Assembly: GCA_037783415.1 (NCBI GenBank)
Contig: JAZGTN010000014.1
Coordinates: forward strand, 1,178,001 to 1,242,000
Direction: 5' to 3'
Length of the DNA stretch: 64,000 bases
DNA from: Leptasterias polaris
Taxonomy: Eukaryota > Echinodermata > Asteroidea > Forcipulatida > Asteriidae
Below are positions 12,101 to 24,746 of the stretch, piece by piece; positions within the stretch are counted from its first letter, which is position 1, and the number at the start of each line of letters is the position of its first letter. Made by a program: the position numbers and the translations under genes. The notes under the pieces were generated by a model. That model was not told the origin of the DNA and did not search any database. It saw only the letters and a list, made by a program, of their open reading frames with translations.

Positions 12101-15100
12101 ATTGGCAGAGCTGACAAAATAATCACAGACAGTGTTCATGTTTTGTGTAATCAACCACATACATGAAATAACAAACCTGTGAAAATTTAAGCTCAATTGG
12201 TCATCGAGGTCACGAGAAAATAGTGAAAAGAGACCTTATGTGTTTTCTGTTTTTCAAACATCGAGTTTATTATCGCGCGCGATAAAAACTATTGTTTTAC
12301 TCATTTCTCAGAAACGATAGCATTTTAGGCATAAATATTTTAAGGAACCCTTTCTACCATTACTTACTTTAAATCATGTAAGTTATGTGTGAATCTGTGA
12401 ACATTTGTGTTTTTCGATCTTACCAATAGTGTACAGGGCCTTTAAAGGCACTGTACACGTTTGCTAATTACTCAAAATATATATTAGCATAAATACTTAC
12501 TTGGTAACGAGCAACGGAGAGCTGTTGATAGTATAAAACATTGTGAGAAACCACTCCCTCTGAAGTAACGTAGTTTTTGAGAAAGAGGTAACTTCTCACT
12601 AAAATAATAAAAGACTTCATGCATGAAGCCTTTTATTAGCATCTGAAAGCACACAAAATTGTGCAACAAGGGTGTTTTTTCTTTCTTTATTTTCTTGCAA
12701 CTTTGATGTCCGATTCAGCCCAAATTTTCACAGGTTTGTTATGTTATGCATATGTTGGGATACACCGAGTGACAATACTGGTCTTTGATAATTACCAAAC
12801 ATGTTCAGTGCCTTTAAATAAGACTGGGATGCATAATAAGCAATTGTTATTTGGGCCAAAGTCCTTCAGTCTCACTGACTCCATCATTTCAACAAAGAGT
12901 ATGCACAAGGATTTGGGAGGACACGGGTTCAAACTACATCACATCTTCACACACACACACAAATTATCCTGACCTTGGCTGCTTGGAACTCCTGGCCGCT
13001 ACTCGTCGTGACCGTGACCAATTGGCCCGAGTAGTCAACGCTGACGACAGGCTGCTGGAGTCTGATGTCCAACCCCTCAGCCAGCTGGCTGAAGATTGCC
13101 GAGTAGCCATCGGTCAGGAGGGCGTGGTCACCAGCGAATTGTGCAAAGTTTTCATTCTGATCCCAGTGCAGTGAAGACACCTGTGCAAACAATAAATAAA
13201 TAAATTTCTTTTAGCTGTGCTTAATGCTGTCATGCGTTTGGCATACTGAACAGTCAGGGATGTGATAGGCTGTTAAAAAAACTCAAATTAGAGTATAGAG
13301 GGCAAAGCCCGCGATCACGAAGAGTCTGGACAGCGAGCGCTAAACTGTGCACACCGCATTGGTTTCCATCAGCTACTTGACTCCACACTGCACATTAGAC
13401 TTGTTACCAGTCCATCCATTGTCAAGGGTTTGAGCTCACACCAAATCTATTGCGCTCTGTATCAGGCTTGATATTTGTTCCTTAGAAAAAAGCAGGAATA
13501 TTTTATCGAGTACAAGGGCTGACCAACATGTACACATGGTGTAGGCTCAATAGACTTTTCAGGCCTTGTTATAGACCTTATGCATTGACGTCACCAAGCC
13601 GCCATCTTAGAGGTAAACTGATGATGAAACAATGGAAACGCGCTGATTTGTACGCGCGGCGCACAGGATTGGCCAATGAACATCTTCCTTTTGACCTCTA
13701 GGTGAGGGCGCCCTACTCAAATGACGTCATATGCATAAGGTCTATTAACAGTTTTTTATTATTTTTAAAACAATCGGAAAACAGACTAAAGTAGGAAGAA
13801 TATCATGCCTGCTATATCCTACAAGTTAATGCGATTTTAAAGATTTGATGTTAAGTATGTGAAAACTACCTACCTTTGACAGGTTACAGCCACAGGCGTA
13901 CTCCAGATTACTGATGTGGAACTGCAGCAATCTGTTCTCGGTTGGTGTGAATGTTAAACTCGTCTCCTCCATGAATATTCTATGCATCTCAAAAAGTTTC
14001 TCTGTTTTAAAGGGACATGGCACAAATATATTAAAGTTAGGCTAAATGAGCACAGTGCCTGAAAGGTAATTTAGAGGGTGTTCTAACTACAGGATGCTAT
14101 GATTGCTCCAAGAGAACCCCGATACATTAGTACTGCTCCTCTGGAAAGTAATAAAAACACTGCTTAGAACACTTGTGGAAAGTAATAAAAACACTGACTT
14201 AGAACACTAGTGTAACACTGACTAGGAACACTTACTAGTACATCACTGAACCGGGAACGATAGTGGATACTGACTGGGAAGATTAGTGAACTGACTAAGA
14301 ACACTAGTGAAACACTGACTGAGAACACTAGTAAAACACTGAACTGGAAGCAATAGTGGAATACTGACTGGGAAGATTAGTGAAACACTGACTAAGAACA
14401 CTAGAATTACTGAACTGGAAACAATAGTAGATACTGACTGGGAAGATTAATGAAACACTGACTGAGAACACTAGTGAAACACTGACTAAGAACACTAATG
14501 AAACACTGACTAAGAACACCTACTAGTGCATCACTGAAATGGAAACAATAGTAGATACTGACTGGGAAGATTAGTGAAACACTGACTGAGAACACTAGTT
14601 GAACACTGACTGGGAACACTATTGGAGCACATGCTGGTTACTGGGAACATTAGTATAACACTAACTGGGAACACTTGAGAAACACTCAAAGTGAACACTA
14701 GCGAAACCCTGACTGTGAACACTAGTGGTACACTAACTAAGAGCACTAGTGAACCACTGACTGGCAACTCTTTAAAAAATGATGGGACACTGACTGTTCC
14801 TTTTTGGAATACTGATGAAAACACGCCTAAGAAACTAAAACTAGCAAACAATTGTCTCGGAACAATGATGAAACACAAAATTTTCCATTTGACATTTAGA
14901 AAGTGCACTAAATGTTTTATTAGAAACACTAGTGAAACACTAACTGTTCCATTGGGAAAACTGTTGTTGCAGTGACTATCCCAAAGGAAGTATTGATGGA
15001 ACAGAATCTTGAATCACAAATATTGATTTAGTGAATGAACAGTGATTCTGGAAGTACCGTAATTTCGGTCCAAAAGAATCACTGCATCTTTTCTACCGGT

Positions 15101-18100
15101 GGGCCTTTAATATATAATATTGGTTGAGTTCATTGTGATGATCACTACGTGAAATCTTACATTTACACTGTAAAATAATTCCTTTCTTTCCAATACCATC
15201 ACAATGACCCCTGTATGTGGTTGATGTACCAACAGTGAATGAGACCTGGGGAGCCTGAAAGTCATGTTGCATCTTTTACGGCGGTGCGCCTTAACCGTTA
15301 ACACTTTAATCTTATTTCGGTAATTTAAGGGTACTGCGCCTTAAAACGTTGAGTGCATTATAAACAGGAAATGACGGTAATTTCTACATGTACAAGGCAA
15401 ACAAATCGACCACAGCGCTAGATCCCCAAACCCTCTTCATACTTACTTCCCAGTGCGACATCACCGGTATGCGTCTTGTCTTTCCGCCATTCTGCGATGG
15501 CGTCTAGCATGGCGTTGAAGTGGAAGTCTACCCGTCGATCCAGGGAAGCGTTTATTAAAGTCCCATCCTTCTCCATCAAGTCACAGCGGTCCTTCATCGT
15601 TCTCATTTTCAGGCCGGCCTGAGGGATCAGAGGTAGAGAGTAGAAGTATATTGAGGAGTTTCAAGAAGGCCCCAAATTCAAAGAGCTGCTTGAGCAGCGA
15701 ATGGTGTTTAAAAAAAAATTCACAGAGCTGCTTAAGCACAAAAAGTAGCCAAGCAAATCAAAATAATGCTTACCAGAATAAGGTTACCAGCCAAAATACC
15801 AAATCACACGTACAATCTGTGACTGGTATCCAGCTTTTTTTTGCTTAGTTGAAAGTTGCTAAGCTTAATTCTCTGCTTAACCAGCTCTATGAAAATGGGC
15901 CCAGGCTACCAGTACCAGTCACACATGACTAGTAGCCTTATTCTGTTCAGCATAAATTTGTCAGTAATCTCCATGGAAAGTGTCTGGGACTAACATTATT
16001 TAAAGAAAACGAAGGTCTCTTTATTTTTTTACTGTCGGCTTCATTAATGAAATTTAGAAATGGATTCCATGGTCGTTTACTAGCAACCACTGATCTCCTT
16101 TGAATGTCCCTATAAGATCAAGCAATGAACTCCAGAATAACTTTTACAAGACCCTTTAGCAGGTTGAGTTGTTTCAATGACCAAAAACAACAATTTAGAG
16201 GACAGCGTTTTCCCTTAGCAGTGGTCCACCAACCAAATGCTAGTTAATACACCTAAGGACCGATCAAAATTCACTCCAAGTGGTCTGGCTGGCTAGTTCA
16301 GTGTTGAAAAGCATCCTCATCTCATTTCAAATATGGAGTAGTGAAAAAAATGGTGGACTAGTGATATGAAAAGCTCTCTGGTCCCGCTGGCCAGTCACTG
16401 AAAAAGTTAATGGCAAACCCTGGAGAAAGAATATCACTACAATAAACAGAAGAACAAACATACCTGTTCACACATTAATGATATTGGATTGTTAATACAC
16501 CCATTGATAGTCTGCGCCCCTCTTCCAACGCAGACCTCCAGACTCTCATCGTCCCAGACGCGGCCGCCGACTCTGTCCTGCGCTTCCAAGACGATAACAG
16601 AGCAACCAAAGTTCACTAATTGACGTGCTGCCGCCAGACCTGCCGGTCCCGCCCCGATGACTAGAACTGGACCCGTCTGGATATACACAAAATATTTAAA
16701 AAGAGATTTGTAATATAAAAGAGAATCACCTAAATTAGAAACTTTGTCCCGAATAGAAATTAGGGATTATTTGTGTTTCTCAAAGGAGCATCCAGTGTTT
16801 CTATTCGATATAAAGTTTGTTCCTCCCAAGAACTGATAATCAAGTGAGGTTTTGGGAGGCACCATGTACTAAATCTCTTTATGAGGTGTGGTGGTTCTGA
16901 GAAGAACCAGTGGTTTAACAACTCAATGTTTTGGTCAGTATGCTCAGATCGTCTTAAGGAAAAAGATTATAAAGAGATTGTTTACATGAAGTCTCTGCAA
17001 ACCTCACTTGATTGTATCTTCACCATACCAGGGTTCTGCCCACGGTGGTCGGTGCCGGAAAACCCGACCGGCACTCATGATTCCCCGACCGGCGCTCGCA
17101 GAATTTTTTCTTTTTCCGACCACCACACATTTTCCCTTTTTTTTGCCCATTTCCTTCAAAATATTTTGAACAACGTGTAAAACAAATTATTTACCAGTAA
17201 ACAGTTTTATCCAAAGTTTCGAGTAGCCTACTTCTTTGGTTTGAGTCTATTTTAATGATCCAGGATCGAGCATTCCTCCCGCCTGTACGATGTATATATC
17301 CAACGCACGAAACCCGCATTGATTTTGCAATGGTTTCCAGTCACGCTGATTATAGCTTTACGCTTGGAATAACATGATACCAGTTTCATCATGTTGCGAA
17401 CCCTATTCTACAGCGTTTAATACAACGGAAATGAACTGCAGAGTAAGCACCATGCTATAGATGCTGTAAATTTTTTTCCCATGGCGGTAAAGGCGTGCGC
17501 GCACTGAGGGCCTACATTCAAGGCACAGCTGCAGGGCGCACGTGTGTAACCACTCCGTGCACGATCGAAAGGAAATTGACTTGACTGTACTAGGAAAACA
17601 AAAATTTCCGGCACTAAACAAATCCTGGGCAGAACCCTGCCATACAACGTTTCAAATCCTACTTAAGAGCTGATGAGGACAACCACATGTGTTGCTATTC
17701 AGTGTGTGGGTTCAAGTAATAACTTTGTGCTTTAATTAATTAACCACTTTTTAATTATAAAAGACAGAGGCTGAGGATCTTCGGTGAGGGTGCATGTGCT
17801 GGTAACGTCTCCCCTCTTTTGTATTTCTTCTATCTTTTTTTCTTTCATGTGTTGTTTTATGTAGGATTATTTGTAAGCATTTTGAGGCTTTTGCATAAAT
17901 CAATTTGTGTTGGCTCTGAAAAGAGCCAGTGCGGTCTTGGCACTTCGAACAGTATACTCTGCTCGTCTGCAGGCTAGTCTCCAGTTGTGTCTATTTACAA
18001 GGCAGTAAATAATGAATGTTTATCGTAATGTACCAATAAGTGTTACAGGCAAGAACAGTGTTTATGTCCTGTGACCAGACAGGTGGCTATGGGTTAAAGA

Positions 18101-21100
18101 TTCCAGAAAACTTGTCGGAAACAAAAACAAAATGTCTGGATCCAAACCAACTACTAGTTCAAGACAAGGTTACCTGTGTGTATACATGAGGTAGCAAGGA
18201 TCCTCCGGGAGGATCTCGTAGCAGCCCTGTGTTGATGAGACCCTTGCGGGATAAGAAGTGGATGATAGGTACCAGGAGATCAGCGCAGCGGATTCGGATA
18301 AGTCCCCTTACTATCAAGTGATGTACGCACTTCTCAACTGTTAAAAACTCCTGGTAAACGAAGACAAGAGGGTGGAGGGTTTGAAAGGAGAATAAGTAAG
18401 GCCGTGTCCGAATTGCCGGCTACAGCTACGGCTACGGCTAGATTTCCGCGTCATCGTGCATTCAAGTATAGGACATCCTTAGCAACACTCTTAGCAACAG
18501 CCGTAGCCGTAGCCGTAGCTGTAGCCGCCAATTCGGATACGGCCTAAATGACCAAAAGAAATTCCGGGAGAATAAAAACAGAAGAAACGTAAACAAAGAA
18601 TGAAGTTTAAACAGACCTGTACTTTGAGCACAAAATCAATAACATTTTGGGTGGTGACCCATTCAGTGTTTCCATTCGCCAGTGAACTGAAAAATGTGGC
18701 AAAAAGTAACATTGTGGGTTTTTTGTGCACGTACATAAGCACTTAATAGCACTCAAACTGGAGCTATAGATTTGCATGTTTATTTCAATCTGTACACATC
18801 AAAAATGTCCAACTTCGTTAAAACTGACAAGATACTTATATTCTAAAATTGTCTTAAATTGGTGAACAATCTTTGGTGCAAGACTGATGATATAATTGCA
18901 AAATGAGTCAGGTAACCAACTGATTTTTCCAAGGGCAAAACCCCAAAAAGTAAAAAAATCAGACTTAAAGTAGGAAGAATATCATGCCTTTACAGCAAAC
19001 AATTCCTACCTTGCAGCTTGTACTCCAGAGTGCTATCACCAGGTTCCGTAGAGCCAAGTACATCTGCTGCTCCTTTGTGAACTCTGGAAATTCTTGTATC
19101 TCGTCATGTTCCATCAAATCTGGTCGTACACACATGGCTTTTCCCTGCTCGTCAGGCTGGTAGAATGGCTGGAAGTAAGGGCTTACCCCTGAGACTGTGT
19201 CATAAAATTGTTTAAAAAAACACAAGCGCTTGTAAGAGAGTTTAGAGAAGAAATATTGTCACGTCTTCAAGGACAGAGTGCATTTTCACCGCTATAGCAT
19301 AAGTGGAAGATGAGGTAGGTCAAATTGATTTTTGTGATGTGCTCATTTTCCAATAGATAGTCCTCATGATTTTTTTTTCAGAGCCAAATTTGAAACATGA
19401 CGTCATAGGACAGCAAAAACAAATGGGGTCTGTACATTCCAAAGAGGAATTTCTACGCCAGGCATCAGCTCAAAATCAATGCTGTTTTGATTGAATATTA
19501 TCAGAATTCAGGAAGGAACTGAAAATTCTCTGTACAAAAATGTACAGACCATATTTGAAATGTGAGGTCATCGATTGTTTTCGGAATCTGACAAAAATTG
19601 TCTTCACCCACTCTCTGGAACTCTCTTCCTTTACATATCCGAGCTACAAAGTCTCTGGACATTTTCAAAACATTGCTAAAAACTCACCTGTTCAATATTT
19701 ATTATGATTGACTATCTGTTTGTTATTTTTTCCACTTGTTTTTGCCGACACATTTATGTAAATCTGTTTTATTCAATGTGCTCTTATTTCTTTCTAAGCT
19801 ATGTAATTTGTAATCTTTTTTGGTTACTCTTTCTGTTTTTTGTTTTTGTTTGGTTTTTATGCGCCTCGGAATAAGTTTAGTCTTAGATAGATGGCGCTTT
19901 ACAAGTTTTAATTATTATTATTATTATTATGAAGTGTATCAAACACAGTGACATTTTACACCATTTCAACGTGAGGTTAGAGACTTGCAATTTCTCCCCC
20001 ATTTTCATAAGGACGCTATCTATTGGAAAATGAGTGCATCACAAATTTGAATTTGACCTTAGAGCCTTTCTTTAAACATTCTCTGTTCCAGGCGAACATG
20101 AACATAGACAATAATAATAATAATAATTAAAAACTTGTAAAGCGCCATCTATCTAAAGACTAAACTTATTCCGAGGCGCATAAAACCAAACAAAACAAAA
20201 AACAGAGAGAGTAACAAAAAAGAATACAAATTACGTAGCTTAGAAAGAAATAAGAGCACATTGAATAAAACAGATTTACATAAACGTGTCGGCAAAAACA
20301 AGTGGAAAAAATAACAAACAGAAAGTCAATCATAATAAATATTGAATAGGTGAGTTTTTAGCAATTTTTTTGAAAATGTCCAGATACTTTGTAGCTCGGA
20401 TATGTAAAGGAAGAGAGTTCCAGAGAGTGGGTGCAGATACAGAAAATGCGCGAACGCCGTCGGAAGTGGTTGTTTTAGGGACAGTTAAAAGAAGTTGGTT
20501 TGTAGAGCGAAGATTGCGAGTTGGCGTATATGGTGAGAGAATTTCTTTGAGATAGGGAGGAGCCCTATCATTCATAGCTTTCCAGGCAAGCAAAATGATT
20601 TTGAATTTAATTCTTTGACAGACTGGGAGCCAGTGAAGCTGTTTCAACACAGGTGTGATGTGATCATATTTACGTGTTTTAGATAATACCCGAGCAGCAG
20701 CGTTCTGGACATTTTGCAGTTTTTTGATAAGATGCTTGTTAATACCATAAAGCAATGAGTTTCCATTATCAAGCCTGGATGTAATGAAAGCATGTATAAG
20801 GATAGAGGCAGACTTTTTATTGAGGACTTTACGAATGCTGCTAATGTTTCTAATATGGTAAAAAGCAGATTGACAAATTTTCTTCACATGACCTGGTGAA
20901 ACACAGGTGCATAATTTGAAGCATGAATGAGGCATTCAGTCAAACCCTGCTTCCATGTTATAACTTGAAACTAAAAAAAAAAATACAGTTTCTACTTCAA
21001 CTAAAATTTTCAGAAGTGTTAACCCTATTATCGACCTTCGAATCCTCCAAAATCCTATTGTGTTGTCTGATGTTGTGGGATTCAGGACTGCAGGCCAAAA

Positions 21101-24100
21101 ATATTCAGCTTATCACTAGATTGGAGGATATGGGAGGATTTTTTGTCAAAGACTTTAACCCTACTCCCAAAGCGTTTTTACTAGAATCCATCCCTAACCC
21201 AACACATTCCAACAGCTTATACTACCATGTGATGGGAACTGTACCCAATCTTAGGGGGACGATACACAACCTAACAAACTCCAACAGGCCTTTTTTGTTT
21301 GATTTTGTTGGAGTGTGTACACTTGGCATGTGCAAAATTTGATCAGTGAAATCACACAGTACCCAACGTAACATAATCCAACAACTATCTCATTAGACCA
21401 TGGTGGAAAGAGCAATGCCAGACATGTACATGTACATTTCACACATCCACCATACCCACTCAATCAAATTCCAACACCATTACTTGTCAGCAAGGATACA
21501 CAATCCCACAGAATCAAACACCCAATCCTAACTTCACTGTACTTAACCTAACAACATTAAACACTTTGCCCTGTTTGAATTTGTAGGGTTAGGGATTGTT
21601 AGGGTTTTAAAGGATACACAACCCCACAGAATCAAACACCCAATCCTAACTTCACTGTACTTAACCTAACAAAATTAAACACTTTGCCCTGTTTGAATTT
21701 GTAGGGTTAGGGATTGTTAGGGTTAAGGGATTTGGTTAAAAGGTAGGGTCATACTAGGAATACATTCGTAAGCGGTCCAAAAGTTAATGACCAAAAAAAA
21801 CGTTTTGGTGAGAAGCACTGCAGCTGTTGATAGTATCAACTATTTTGAGAAAAGATTCCCTTCAAAGTAATATAGTTTGGATAAATTTTCACTCAAAAAC
21901 ATCTCAGATTTCTGAGGGTTGGTGTTTATTAGCGAAAGCTGCGACCAGAGACGCCATTCAGCTAAAACTTTCACACGTGACTTTTACTGTATCTTTCTAT
22001 GTAACTTGGCATATAAATCAGCAAACCGAAAGAGTCAACAAGCTTAAATTTTGGATAAATTATTTTGGTATGAAGATGTATCACTCTAATTTTTTAGAAG
22101 ATGATCTGAGAACCCATGAATCACCACTTGGTACATTCTTAGGGGCAGTGACTCTTAAATTGTAAAGAATCACTTGGATCTGACTAAACAGCTACTCACA
22201 ACTTCCATCCCAACTTCCGGAGGGAATTTGAAGGGGTAAATAAAAGCTATTTATTTTTTTATATTTCTAAGTGAGTTACATAAAATGTACATTACCTGGT
22301 ATATTTGATGTACCACAGTAAGATTGTCTCTCATCTGAAAATAGTTTTCAAAAACAAAAATAAATTAGACTTTTAATATAATGGCCGAATATCACCTAAC
22401 AGGAATGAGCAGTCACCATACTCAATAACCAACTTCTAAAAAAATCTACCAAAATTATTGAACAATATAGACAGACAATTGAAGTCCATGCCAGCAGTAA
22501 ATACCTTAGGTAGAGATAAGTGTTTAGTGCAGAAAAACACAAATATTTGATGCATATATATAAGTGCAATGTTACAGAATATAATCACGAGGTCAAATCT
22601 GGACTATTCCATTTCACGAGGCGAAGCCAAGTGAAAAATGGAAAAAAACAATTTCACCGAGAGATTATATTTTGCTCCATTGCGCAAACGAAATGCCTTC
22701 AATATACTTGTTTCTCTCACCACACACGTACAAAATCTTGTAATTTGATCGGTGGAGCACGCTCTGCCTACATATCTTAGAGAAACACACAACATTTCCC
22801 ACTTCCAACAATCTCTAGATTTTCAGATTGGCCTATGAACACATCTGAGAATTCTTTGATTGACCTAGACCGGCACCTTTGAATGTTTAAAGCACATGTA
22901 CAACATTGGTAAATCATGTCAAAGACCTGTATCCACACTTGATGTGGCGTAACATATACATGAAATAACAAACCTGTGAAAGTTTATGCTAGATTTGTCT
23001 TGAGAAAACAGTGAAAAAATCCATTATATGTTTTCACTGTTATCAAAGATCCGGTTTTGTACACGCGTGATAAAGGCTAATTGTTTTACTCATTTCCTAA
23101 AAACTATAGCATTTCAAGCAAAACTATTTTATGGTAAGGTATCCACCATGACCATGTTACCTTTGTTTACAGAAATAGTGACCTTGTACATTCTAATGCA
23201 TTGCATGACAGATAAGATACTGTACACTGGCTATATGGGAAAATTAACATTTTGTGTCATAGTTTTACATAAATTCAAGAGTTACAAAAGCAACAGCTGT
23301 ACAGCTTTTTAGATGTTCCCCCTTTCTTCATATCAAAAGTTGAGAAAAAATCCGACAGTGCAATCTCCATAAAACATAAGATTGATTGTTTTCTTCCATT
23401 GAGCTGTGTACAAACTGTGCCTGCAGGAAGTCCAGGCTCTGTGGCTTTTTTGTAAACATGTGATGACACAGGTCACATGGTTTACCGTGTAAAGTTATGT
23501 GCAAATCTGTGAACATTTATAATTTCAATCTTTAAAATGTTGTACACACCCTTTAACAAATAAAGTGCGCCCTACAAATGCTGTATTATTATTATAATTA
23601 TTTGATTCCCTTTTAATTACTTGGTTTCTTCTTGACTAGCTCACAGGTTGCACTAAGCCCTACGCCATCCGGGAAGTACGAGGACAGGAATGGGGCTGCT
23701 GGGGAGTTCTTCAGGAGAGGTGGGAAGAGTAACGTCTCCAGCCATTCAGGGCTGAGGGTCTGTTGGACTCTGTAGTCTTCCTCTATGCTGCATGGGTCTG
23801 TAGCCACCTAAACATAGACACAAAATAATGTACTTAGTAACTGGCAGTGGGTGGACTTTAGGAGCATCAGGGTTCTCCACACGCGGTTTTGTCCGGGCGC
23901 TGCGCCCGGACAAAATTTTCAAAATACAAAATGCGCCCGGACAAAAAATGTAGCGCCCGGACAAAATCGTCGTGCGCCCGGACAAAAAAATCTGCGCCCG
24001 GGCAAAATTGTCAGTGCCCGGACAGAAAATCGCAGCCACTGTTCGGTCATAAATTTAGTGTCAATCAGTAATTTCCACAATGAAACGATCGTTATTAATC

Positions 24101-24713
24101 ACCGCGATCGCGAACGGAATTGCGATCGTTCATTTTGGTATACAAACGTTAAAACACCATGCACATACTGCCGAGTATCCACACAACACGTGCATCGGCC
24201 CCACACATAACGTTCGGTCGCCCACCGGTACATGCATAGCGCATACACAACACACAGTACATGTACAACACAGTCGGTCCAAAGTCCAAGCTAACCAACA
24301 TTCCACACGTTGTGATTGGTGATTAATGGCCGTTGATAATTACCATATTCATAAGAGCTTGGCTAGACTTCAACGCAGTACACGTTTACGAACGGAGTAA
24401 AGAATTGCCGCACAGTGTGCCGCACGCATGCAGATTGTGTACAATACACAGCCTTGGATGAAGTCTAATTAAACATCGACAACTTTTGCCGATAGAGGGC
24501 GATGCAGGGCAAAGTTCATTGAATTATTTCTCAATGTGCGTTGTCGAACGATCGTTGATTCGCGAAGATTTTATTGCAAATGAAGTTCAAAACAACCGAT
24601 CTTCAAATCAAGAATCCATGAAAATGGTTGATGATGGAAAAGGTATGATTTAGGACAAAAATTAGGGGATAAAATCATCCCAAAACGCAATTTTGCGAAC
24701 TTCACTTCCGTGC

Positions 24714-24746
<33 letters not shown>

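Noticed and set aside
14328..14975. Open frames rich in NTSETLT or VSLVFPVS.
   Set aside because: They derive from the degenerate 24-bp repeat within a KDM1B intron.
18491..18560. Glycine/tyrosine-rich peptide [10 protein letters not shown].
   Set aside because: Produced by GCTACG repeats in the arms of a foldback element.
18617..18686. A 70-nt candidate exon of KDM1B with AG and GT signals, reading [14 protein letters not shown] in one frame.
   Set aside because: It resembles the start of the second SWIRM segment, but phase 0 from exon 6 puts a TGA inside it, and exon 7 at 18174-18350 joins exon 6 directly in frame and covers the same positions with a better match.
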